A stretch of 6,858 bases of DNA from JAHJQQ01 sp041739295 (GTDB lineage Bacteria; Pseudomonadota; Gammaproteobacteria; Thiohalobacterales; Thiohalobacteraceae), in NCBI GenBank assembly GCA_041739295.1, contig JBGSOE010000205.1, positions 1-6,858 on the forward strand, in the 5' to 3' direction. The notes beneath the pieces were generated by a model. The model did not search any database. It had not been told where the DNA came from and was given only the letters and a program-made list of their open reading frames with translations. Every line of letters starts with the position of its first letter. The stretch's first letter is position 1. The position numbers and the translations under genes are program-made. This document shows, in pieces, positions 1-4,716 of this stretch.

Positions 1-50
1 GCCGGAATCTAGTGCTTTGAAAATCATGGATTCCGGCATTCGCCGGAATG
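1..50. repeat. Dispersed palindromic intergenic repeat (cut by window edge)
   Basis: Positions 30-49 form a perfect 8-bp stem (ATTCCGGC/GCCGGAAT) with a 4-nt loop. In addition GCCGGAATC at 1-9 is the exact reverse complement of GATTCCGGC at 29-37, so the left arm can pair alternatively, and the full element probably extends beyond base 1. This architecture (two or three alternating ATTCCGGC/GCCGGAAT arms) resembles a widespread class of short non-coding repeats in proteobacterial intergenic DNA. It lies about 20 bp past the stop codon of the minus-strand gene ending at 70, so the hairpin may also act as a transcription terminator or 3' RNA stabiliser for that gene. The T-run after it on that strand is weak (TGATTTTC). 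Family assignment is from memory; the inverted repeats are directly visible. Confidence 0.75.
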
Positions 51-69
51 ACGGGTTGAATCAACGCCA

Positions 70-531
70 TCAGGCACCCAACAACTTCTGCCACCAGCGG
101 CGACGATTGCCAGGCAGCGTGGGCGCCTTGATATCAATCGGAGCAAGCTTGGACAGTATCCAACCCGGCAGTGGCGGATTGTCGCTGAACCCGCAGGACA
201 CGCCGAGGTTGTGTGGGTCGAAGATCTTCACGAAGGATGGTTGATCGAAGGAATCCGTATAGACGACGCCGCAATAATCCTCGCCGTGTTCGCGGCGTAG
301 CAGCACATCAATCTCGGCGATGAATTCAATCAGCTTGTCGGCTGCAACGGTTTCCGTTGGCGGCTCAGTACCCACCGCATACAGATACCAATCGCTAGCC
401 GCGTCCTTGCGCAGAACCTCCCACAGATCATCAAGCTGTGGCCAACGCAGCACACCATAGAACGTTCCTCGAAAGGCATCGTAGAAACCCTGCACGTTTC
501 GGTGATCCAAACTCATCGCATTTAACTCCAT
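70..531 (-). CDS. Conserved-looking hypothetical protein, 153 aa
   Basis: I do not recognise this protein. It is a soluble-looking 153-residue product with no signal peptide or membrane segment. It is rich in aromatics, with many Trp, Tyr and Phe in the first third (for example FYDAF, FYGVLRW, LWEVL, DWYLYAV). An acidic helical stretch around residues 63-80 (DKLIEFIAEIDVLL) is followed by a patch with Cys, Tyr, Asp and His (EDYCGVVYTD, FDPHNLG), and the tail is basic with two Trp (NRRRWWQKLL). The start at 531 is supported by an AGGAGA Shine-Dalgarno sequence at 537-542, 5 nt away; an in-frame Met six residues in (MSLDH) is the alternative. It follows the TetR gene on the same strand but is separated by more than 200 nt including a repeat, so it is probably an independent transcript. 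The ORF is intact and its composition matches its neighbours, which supports a real gene; function unknown. Confidence 0.75.
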   Translation of the reverse strand: MELNAMSLDHRNVQGFYDAFRGTFYGVLRWPQLDDLWEVLRKDAASDWYLYAVGTEPPTETVAADKLIEFIAEIDVLLRREHGEDYCGVVYTDSFDQPSFVKIFDPHNLGVSCGFSDNPPLPGWILSKLAPIDIKAPTLPGNRRRWWQKLLGA

Positions 532-582
532 CCCAGTCTCCTGAATTCTTCGTGTAATTATTCATCCTAAAAAAATCATTTC

Positions 583-715
583 AGCCACGGACACACACGG
601 AAGACACAGAAACACAGTGCCTTCCTGGAGCGACTGTTCACCTCCTTGCGGGTGATGGCGGTACCGGCGTGAAGCTTATGATCTGGTCCGGGTTTTTCCG
701 TGTGATTCCGTGGCT
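583..715. repeat. MITE-like element with 20-bp imperfect terminal inverted repeats
   Basis: The 208-nt gap between the genes ending at 531 and beginning at 740 holds an inverted repeat. The left arm 583-602 (AGCCACGGACACACACGGAA) matches the reverse complement of the right arm 696-715 at 18 of 20 positions. The 93 nt between them contain a CA-rich stretch (GAAGACACAGAAACACAG) and no ORF. The 'CCACGGA-ACACACGGAA' motif is reminiscent of non-coding repeats dispersed in many environmental proteobacterial genomes. I see no clear target-site duplication at the flanks and no transposase. The element lies 24 bp past the stop codon of the TetR gene and about 50 bp before the start of the 153-aa gene, so a read-through transcript could fold into a long hairpin here. 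The inverted repeat is observed; mobility is inferred. Confidence 0.65.
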
Positions 716-739
716 AATGCGGTTTATAGGTTCATAACA

Positions 740-1312
740 TTAAAGTTCATCAATCCATTGCTTGAGGCGACTGGCCTCTTTGCGCAGAAATGCGCTGTCC
801 TCAAAGGCATTCACAATCAGGCTCACGCCCTGCGTCGCCGCCAACAGATGCAGCGCATTCTCGCGCGACGCCCGACCACATCCCAGCGCAAGAAACTGTG
901 CCTTGAGCCATTCGAAAAACACCTCGAACATCTCTGTCGAGCGCGACTGCAGCGCCAACTGGGTTTTACTTAGCTCAACCGTCAGTGACCCCATTGGGCA
1001 ACCGTAACGCAGGATATCCTGCTCTGCGTTCAGCAAAATCTGTACATAGCGTTTGAGACGATCGCGCGGCTCGGCAATAGTTGTTTCCCATTCCGCCAGC
1101 ATGCCGCGAATACCCTCCAGGCGATAGTCCACCACCGCATCCAAGATCTCATCCTTGGTCTTGAAGTAGTAATAGAAATTCCCGCGCGGCATTTCTGCCC
1201 CATCAGCAATATCGGAAAACGAGGTCTGATTGTAACCACGCTGATAAAACAGCCGGTTTGCCACCTCGACGATATGCTGCCGGAACTCCTGACCTTTACG
1301 TTTGAGTGCCAT
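740..1312 (-). CDS. TetR/AcrR family transcriptional repressor, 190 aa
   Basis: This is a one-domain TetR-type repressor of normal family length. The N-terminal DNA-binding domain spans about residues 10-57: helix 1 'IVEVANRLFYQRGY', then the helix-turn-helix from T30 to F50 with the typical signature TSFSDIADGAEMPRGNFYYY, followed by FKTKDEIL. The rest (60-190) is the alpha-helical ligand-binding and dimerisation domain. Residues 104-110 read GCPMGSL, the family's 'GCxxGxL' segment, with Cys105 at about the place where E. coli NemR has its redox-active Cys106. Electrophile or redox sensing is therefore possible but unproven. The start at 1312 fits the usual short basic leader (MALKRKGQ); its Shine-Dalgarno is weak. 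It lies downstream of, and on the same strand as, a three-gene oxidoreductase/hydrolase operon, separated by 129 nt that contain repeated CATTG/CAATG motifs, so it likely has its own promoter and may autoregulate. Family assignment is secure; ligand and targets are not known. Confidence 0.93.
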   Translation of the reverse strand: MALKRKGQEFRQHIVEVANRLFYQRGYNQTSFSDIADGAEMPRGNFYYYFKTKDEILDAVVDYRLEGIRGMLAEWETTIAEPRDRLKRYVQILLNAEQDILRYGCPMGSLTVELSKTQLALQSRSTEMFEVFFEWLKAQFLALGCGRASRENALHLLAATQGVSLIVNAFEDSAFLRKEASRLKQWIDEL

Positions 1313-1323
1313 ACATCACGACC

Positions 1324-1423
1324 CATTGAGCAATGCGCCCATTGTACCGCCCCGCCCGGGCCAATGGCATGGCCCATCCATTCAGAAGGTTGCAACATTG
1401 TTACGTTTCCCCCAGTGCCATTG
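1324..1423. promoter_or_regulatory. Upstream region of the TetR gene with clustered CATTG/CAATG motifs
   Basis: This intergenic stretch (1313-1441) holds six CATTG or CAATG pentamers: 1324-1328, 1331-1335, 1340-1344, 1362-1366, 1396-1400 and 1419-1423. The first three alternate in orientation, forming small palindromes CATTG-AG-CAATG and CAATG-CGCC-CATTG only 12 bp upstream of the TetR start codon. A candidate minus-strand -10 box (TACAAT, 1341-1346) overlaps the third motif, though no good -35 is visible. A second inverted repeat, GGGCCA-6-TGGCCC, occupies 1358-1375. Such a layout fits an autoregulatory operator region for the TetR protein, but no binding site has been demonstrated and this is inference from the motif pattern. 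No convincing terminator for the upstream hydrolase gene is seen here. Confidence 0.4.
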
Positions 1424-1441
1424 TCTTTTAAATCCACCTGG

Positions 1442-2404
1442 TCAGGCGGCCTTACGATCGAATCCCTGCCTGTGCAAAAACCGCAGCACCCTTTGCGCAA
1501 GTTCTTCGCCCGCGTCCTCCTGCAGGTAGTGTCCTGCATTGCGCACCAGATAAAACTCGGCGTTCGACATCAGCTGCGCGATACGCTCACCCTCATCGGG
1601 TTTCCAGGCCATATCCCCGTCCGGCCACACCACCAGTGCCGGGATATCCCAGCGTTCCAACTCAGTGCGGATTGCATCAATGTAGACCGCGTTCGGATGA
1701 TCGGCCCGATCCGGAATCAGCTTGGCAAAGGCCGCCATGGCCGCGCGTGTTGCCGGCTTGTCATGCGGTTCGAGATAATTCGTCATGGCACGCGGATCGA
1801 CAGGCCGGCGGAAACCTGCACCCAGCATCTTTGAGGGGTTACCGGTTTTCCATTTCAACCAGACGAACTTCCGAAACACATCGAGACGCTTTACGACGAA
1901 ACTTGAGAAGGCGCCGTTCTTGAACAGAAAATTGTAAACCTTGGGCAACGGGCAGGTGATGATTTCCCGTTCGCGTCGCTCACGCTCGTTAGTCGGAAAA
2001 CGCTGCACGAAGGTATTTAGTATCACGAGACCGCGCACGTTGTCTTTGTGTTCGATGGCATAACGCAGACTGATCGGACCGCCCCAGTCCTGACCCATCA
2101 CGACTATATCCCGCAAGCCAAACTGATTGATCAAGCCGGTCATCATGGCAACATGCCGTTGCACGCTGTGTGCGTGTTCGTCATCCGGCTTATCCGAAAG
2201 TCCGAACCCCATAAGGTCCGGCACAAAACAGCGGTAGCCCGCCGCCACTAGCGGCGGAATCAGTTTCCGGTAGAGATAACTCCACATGGGCATGCCATGC
2301 ATCATCCAGATGACCGGGCCCTCACCTTCGTCCAGATAGTGCAGGCGGACGCCATCGACTGTTGCGAAATGGCTTTTGAACGGATATTCGAAGCGCGTTG
2401 TCAT
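1442..2404 (-). CDS. Alpha/beta hydrolase, haloalkane-dehalogenase-like, 320 aa
   Basis: This is a cytoplasmic alpha/beta-hydrolase of about the usual length of haloalkane dehalogenases and their relatives (about 300 aa). The oxyanion-hole strand reads HGMPMWSYLYR from His36, very close to the HGxPTWSYLYR motif of that family. A second family block is PDLMGFGLSDKP (62-73). The nucleophile elbow is GQDWGG with Asp106 followed by Trp107, the dehalogenase/epoxide-hydrolase type rather than a Ser esterase. The catalytic acid is probably Asp264 (PDGDMAW) and the base His292 in AGHYLQED. The cap region, about 135-230, is basic with Trp182 and Trp185. The Asn or Glu expected after the oxyanion HG is Met38, so halide binding is uncertain. 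I chose the start at 2404 because it gives a normal N-terminus (MTTRFEYPFKSH), lies 4 nt after the stop of the preceding gene and has GGTGGG upstream; the longer reading frame to 2545 adds an Arg/Cys-rich stretch lying wholly inside that gene. Substrate unknown: haloalkane, epoxide, or a beta-lactone as in OleB are possibilities. Confidence 0.88.
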   Translation of the reverse strand: MTTRFEYPFKSHFATVDGVRLHYLDEGEGPVIWMMHGMPMWSYLYRKLIPPLVAAGYRCFVPDLMGFGLSDKPDDEHAHSVQRHVAMMTGLINQFGLRDIVVMGQDWGGPISLRYAIEHKDNVRGLVILNTFVQRFPTNERERREREIITCPLPKVYNFLFKNGAFSSFVVKRLDVFRKFVWLKWKTGNPSKMLGAGFRRPVDPRAMTNYLEPHDKPATRAAMAAFAKLIPDRADHPNAVYIDAIRTELERWDIPALVVWPDGDMAWKPDEGERIAQLMSNAEFYLVRNAGHYLQEDAGEELAQRVLRFLHRQGFDRKAA

Positions 2405-2408
2405 CGCA

Positions 2409-3422
2409 TCAGCCCACCGGCAACGCCATCGACATAGGCCGCGGCTGGCGTACCGCCATCTCCCGCATTTGGGTGCGTACCGCCTCACGCCACGGATGCG
2501 TTGGGTGATAACCAAGCAATCGCTCGGCTTTGGCGTTATCCACACCGACCTCCTCCATCAGGTGAATGATGCTGCGCGTTACCAGCGGCTCCCAGGGCAC
2601 AACAGAATCGAGCTTTTCCATCAGCCACGCGAAGGGATAGGCGATGGCAAATGGCACGCCAAAATGTGGTTTCGGCAGATCGTATTCATCATGCAGAAGG
2701 TTTATGACCTCGCGCACGGTTGGCACTTCAGGGCCGACAATGTTGAAACCTTCGTAATCGGCAAGACCCTCTGCAGCAGCAGCCCGAACGAACGCCTGGC
2801 CGATATCACGCCCGTCGATTATCGGCAGACTGGTACGTCCGCCCGCAACCCAGGGTACCAGGTGTGTTTTCAAGCGCGGCGCGAGAATGGGCAGCACACC
2901 CAGGGAATAGCGGTGACCTGCGAAAATACCCAGGCGTAGATTAGTCACCTGAAAATCCTCACTCGCAGCATTGCGCAATGCGTCTTCAATCTTGATGACA
3001 TTGCATAAGTGCGGCCAGAAAGGGCGCGGAATGCCCTTACTCTGCGGCTCACTGGAATCCCGGGGCGCGGCAGCACTGGTCGTGCTGGTATTGATAAAGC
3101 GACTCACACCCGCCGCGCGGGCTGACTTGATCAAGGCCAGATTGGGTTCAAGGAACAGCCGCTGAGAATTTTCGACATTGCCCCAGAGTGAACTCCAGGC
3201 CACCGCGTTGCAGAGCACATCAACGTCTTTGACTACTGTTTCTCGATAGACGGTATCGCGCAGATCGCCTTCACGTATCTCACCGTTAAATCCCGACAGT
3301 AGCTTCCGCTTATCTCGGCAGGCAGCGACAATACGCAGTGTGAGGTCGTTATGTTGTAGGAATGCTTCGAGTATATGACTACCCACAAATCCCGTCGCAC
3401 CCGTTATCAGCACTGTTTTCAT
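2409..3422 (-). CDS. NAD(P)-dependent epimerase/dehydratase-like extended SDR, 337 aa
   Basis: This is an extended short-chain dehydrogenase. The N-terminal Rossmann motif is GATGFVG (8-14), followed by a basic loop after strand 2 (CRDKRK, 35-40) that suggests NADP(H) preference, and by EGDLRD (51-56), the adenine-binding Asp-Leu segment. The family's Ser/Thr site is seen at TSTTS (112-116). The YxxxK catalytic pair is altered: Lys144 is present, but the Tyr position is Cys140 (CNVIK). The later blocks are normal: NLRLGIFAGH (161-170), SLPIIDGRDIGQA (198-210) and FNIVGPE (226-232). The start codon overlaps the stop of the upstream SDR gene (ATGA, 3419-3422) and has a strong GGAGGGG Shine-Dalgarno at 3428-3434, so translation is coupled. 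Likely role: NAD(P)H-dependent oxidoreduction of a lipid, sterol-like or hydroxy-acyl substrate alongside the partner SDR and hydrolase. OleD of long-chain olefin synthesis is one distant comparison, but no OleA or OleC is present in the window. Confidence 0.85.
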   Translation of the reverse strand: MKTVLITGATGFVGSHILEAFLQHNDLTLRIVAACRDKRKLLSGFNGEIREGDLRDTVYRETVVKDVDVLCNAVAWSSLWGNVENSQRLFLEPNLALIKSARAAGVSRFINTSTTSAAAPRDSSEPQSKGIPRPFWPHLCNVIKIEDALRNAASEDFQVTNLRLGIFAGHRYSLGVLPILAPRLKTHLVPWVAGGRTSLPIIDGRDIGQAFVRAAAAEGLADYEGFNIVGPEVPTVREVINLLHDEYDLPKPHFGVPFAIAYPFAWLMEKLDSVVPWEPLVTRSIIHLMEEVGVDNAKAERLLGYHPTHPWREAVRTQMREMAVRQPRPMSMALPVG

Positions 3423-4252
3423 GATTGCCCCTCCGTTGGGTCGATATTTTCATCAGGACGCGGCGCCATCAAAATACGATTAAGCGCCGCGCTCACGCCT
3501 CCGGGCATCAGGCTGTAGCTGAGCCGGAATAAACGATTCATCCACCCTTGGGTGATTCGCGAACGACGTCCAAGCGCACGCAATGCCAGCTGTGCAACGC
3601 GATCAGGTGTGGAGGCGGGAAATGGAAATTCGCGTGAGATGCCATTACTGGCGAAAAACTCCGTGCGTGTCAGCCCGGGCACTAACAGCAGTAAATCAAC
3701 ACCACTGCCCGCGAGTTCAGCCTGCAATGATTGGGCAAGTGTTGCGATGAACGCTTTGCTCGCACTGTAAGTCGCGAAATAAGGAGCGTGCAGGTCGGCC
3801 AGCAGACTACCCACGCAGATCACACCGCCGTGCCGGCGCTCACGCATGCCGGGCAGCAAACGCTGCATCAGTTCCAGTGGCACACTGCAGTTCAGAATAA
3901 GCGTGCGCTGATCGGCCTGCGGGTCGGTGCCTTCGAAATGACCGTAGCGGCCGACACCCGCATTGTTCACCAGCAGATCGACACGCCAACCTTCCCACTC
4001 AATTTGGGTACAGAGCTCCTGCACTGCTGCCGGCGCGGTAAGGTCTTCGGCAATCACTAAGCAACGTGTGCCGTACTCAAGTCGCAACTCCCTGGCTAAT
4101 TCATCCAACAGTGCACGACGCCGCGCCACCAGGATCAGCTGCAGACCCTCCTCCGCCAATTGCTGCGCGAAGGCCCGGCCTATACCTGAAGAAGCACCGG
4201 TCACCAGTGCTGTTGTGCCGTAGCGCTCCTTGAATGTTGTCCGGTTTTCCAT
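3419..4252 (-). CDS. Classical short-chain dehydrogenase/reductase, 277 aa
   Basis: This is a textbook classical SDR. The cofactor motif TGASSGIG is at 18-25, with a basic stretch ARRR (43-46) after strand 2 that favours NADPH. EDL (69-71) is the adenine-ring acid, and NNAGVG is at 96-101. The catalytic tetrad is complete: Asn121, Ser149, Tyr162 and Lys166 (YSASK). PGLTRTEF (192-199) is the usual segment after strand 6. The last 50 residues are a variable tail with the hydrophobic/basic MNRLFRLSYSLMPGG, perhaps a membrane-associating helix, as in DltE-like or fatty-acyl/ketoacyl reductase-like SDRs. The start at 4252 has an excellent Shine-Dalgarno AGAAGGAG (4261-4268) with an 8-nt spacer. 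It is the first gene of a minus-strand operon; its stop overlaps the start of the epimerase-like gene by 4 nt. Upstream lies an AT-rich near-palindrome that may be an operator. Enzyme class is secure; the substrate cannot be read from sequence. Confidence 0.93.
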   Translation of the reverse strand: MENRTTFKERYGTTALVTGASSGIGRAFAQQLAEEGLQLILVARRRALLDELARELRLEYGTRCLVIAEDLTAPAAVQELCTQIEWEGWRVDLLVNNAGVGRYGHFEGTDPQADQRTLILNCSVPLELMQRLLPGMRERRHGGVICVGSLLADLHAPYFATYSASKAFIATLAQSLQAELAGSGVDLLLLVPGLTRTEFFASNGISREFPFPASTPDRVAQLALRALGRRSRITQGWMNRLFRLSYSLMPGGVSAALNRILMAPRPDENIDPTEGQS

Positions 4253-4289
4253 AACCGCTGCTCCTTCTGTCGAGTAGGTGTTATGGAAA

Positions 4290-4315
4290 GTAATACGATT
4301 GTATTAATATTACAA
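4290..4315 (-). promoter_or_regulatory. AT-rich palindromic candidate operator upstream of the SDR operon
   Basis: An AT-rich island in GC-rich surroundings, 38 bp before the SDR start codon, contains overlapping dyads. TAATAC-GATT-GTATTA spans 4291-4306, and the 17-bp near-palindrome TTGTATTAATATTACAA spans 4299-4315, with 5-bp perfect outer arms and mismatches only at one inner pair and the centre. Size and symmetry fit a TetR-family operator, and a TetR gene lies just after this operon. The same DNA probably contains the promoter: minus-strand -10-like hexamers TACAAT (4298-4303) and CATAAC (4280-4285) are seen, but no good -35 partner, so I do not place the promoter precisely. The palindrome is observed; the regulator is inferred. 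Confidence 0.45.
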
Positions 4316-4338
4316 GTACCGCCCGTCGGTCCGCCCGC

Positions 4339-4367
4339 TTGACCACCCCTGGACGGCGGCGTAGAGT
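4339..4367 (+). promoter_or_regulatory. Sigma70-like promoter of the cobalamin uptake operon
   Basis: TTGACC at 4339-4344 (5 of 6 to TTGACA) is followed after exactly 17 bp by TAGAGT at 4362-4367 (4 of 6 to TATAAT, with the key TA and final T kept). Transcription would begin near 4374-4376, only a few bases before the first paired stem of the riboswitch at 4383, which is the spacing expected for a riboswitch leader. It diverges from the minus-strand SDR operon. Confidence 0.6.
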
Positions 4368-4382
4368 CCCGCCTGCAATTCC

Positions 4383-4589
4383 GCTTCAGGTGTTCCAAGG
4401 ATTCTCGTCCGAGGAATGAAACGGGAAGACGGTGCGACCCACGCAGACATGCATTTGGGTCAATTCCGACGCTGCCCCCGCAACGGTAGGCGAGTCAAGG
4501 TACATCATCAGCCACTGTGCTTAACGCATGGGAAGGCGATGCACCGGAGAAGGATTTCTCACTCGCGAGCCCGGAGACCGGCCCGAAGC
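4383..4589 (+). promoter_or_regulatory. Cobalamin (AdoCbl) riboswitch aptamer
   Basis: The leader carries the conserved blocks of a cobalamin riboswitch in order: CAGGTGTTCC (4387-4396), GAAACGGGAAGACGGTGCGA (4418-4437), CGACGCTGCCCCCGCAACGG (4467-4486), AGCCACTG (4510-4517), GGGAAGGCG (4530-4538) and the B12 box AGCCCGGAGACCGGCC (4568-4583). The closing P1 stem is visible as GCTTC (4383-4387) with GAAGC (4585-4589), and an internal stem as GCGAGT (4490-4495) with ACTCGC (4561-4566). In this family, coenzyme B12 binding turns the downstream genes off. The next gene is a BtuB-like receptor with a TonB partner, which is the classical target. The expression platform is discussed under the terminator at 4627. 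Confidence 0.96.
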
Positions 4590-4626
4590 CAACCCGATTA
4601 CTGTGTCGCGGGGGGCGATCATTGAT

Positions 4627-4653
4627 GGGCGAGTTTGACTCCAACCCGTTTTT
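4627..4653 (+). terminator. Candidate riboswitch-controlled intrinsic terminator
   Basis: Between the aptamer and the receptor gene, GAGT (4631-4634) pairs with ACTC (4638-4641) around a 3-nt loop, and GGG (4627-4629) with CCC (4645-4647) across a small internal loop; this hairpin is followed by a G and five T (4649-4653). It is a modest terminator. Its 5' arm repeats the 7-mer GGCGAGT (4628-4634) that also forms the aptamer's 5' strand at 4489-4495, so the aptamer segment ACTCGC (4561-4566) could pair with either copy. A separate small hairpin GGTG-TGCG-CACC (4690-4701) abuts the receptor's Shine-Dalgarno and could affect translation. The pairings are visible; the function is inferred. Confidence 0.45.
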
Positions 4654-4716
4654 ACTTTCTCCCGACATGGTGTTTTTGTCATGCGCGCGGGTGTGCGCAC
4701 CAGAGGGAGACAGTTC

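Noticed and set aside
583..620. CA-rich stretch considered as a CRISPR or tandem repeat
   Set aside because: No regularly spaced identical repeat units are present; it is part of one arm of an inverted repeat plus simple CA-rich sequence.
1030..1539. Minus-strand open frame of 169 codons overlapping the TetR gene in another frame
   Set aside because: It overlaps both the TetR coding region and the end of the hydrolase gene; its Arg/Trp/Cys-rich product looks like a frame-shifted reading of real genes.
1274..1834. Plus-strand open frame of 186 codons
   Set aside because: It spans the TetR-hydrolase gap and the antisense of the hydrolase; its translation shows no family motif and the opposite strand encodes a clear enzyme.
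2405..2545. Longer start for the alpha/beta hydrolase (adds 47 residues)
   Set aside because: The extension is Arg/Cys/Trp-rich, lies entirely inside the 3' end of the epimerase-like gene, and does not resemble the start of any hydrolase of this family; the ATG at 2404 gives a normal N-terminus and operon spacing.
2376..2939. Plus-strand open frame of 187 codons
   Set aside because: Antisense to the epimerase-like gene, with no recognisable motif or Shine-Dalgarno; a shadow of a GC-rich coding strand.
1442..3422. Assignment of the hydrolase and epimerase-like genes as oleB and oleD
   Set aside because: Fold-level similarity only; no thiolase (OleA) or AMP-ligase-like (OleC) gene is present, the catalytic Tyr is missing from the SDR and Met replaces the halide-site Asn, so no gene symbol was given.
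4589..4648. Direct repeat CCAACCCG (4589-4596 and 4641-4648)
   Set aside because: An 8-nt repeat in the riboswitch expression platform; it gives no complementary pairing by itself and I could not tie it to a structure.
4681..4716. Upstream ATG for the TonB-dependent receptor
   Set aside because: It has no Shine-Dalgarno and puts 12 extra residues, five of them Arg, before an otherwise clean signal peptide; the ATG at 4717 has GAGGGAGA at good distance.
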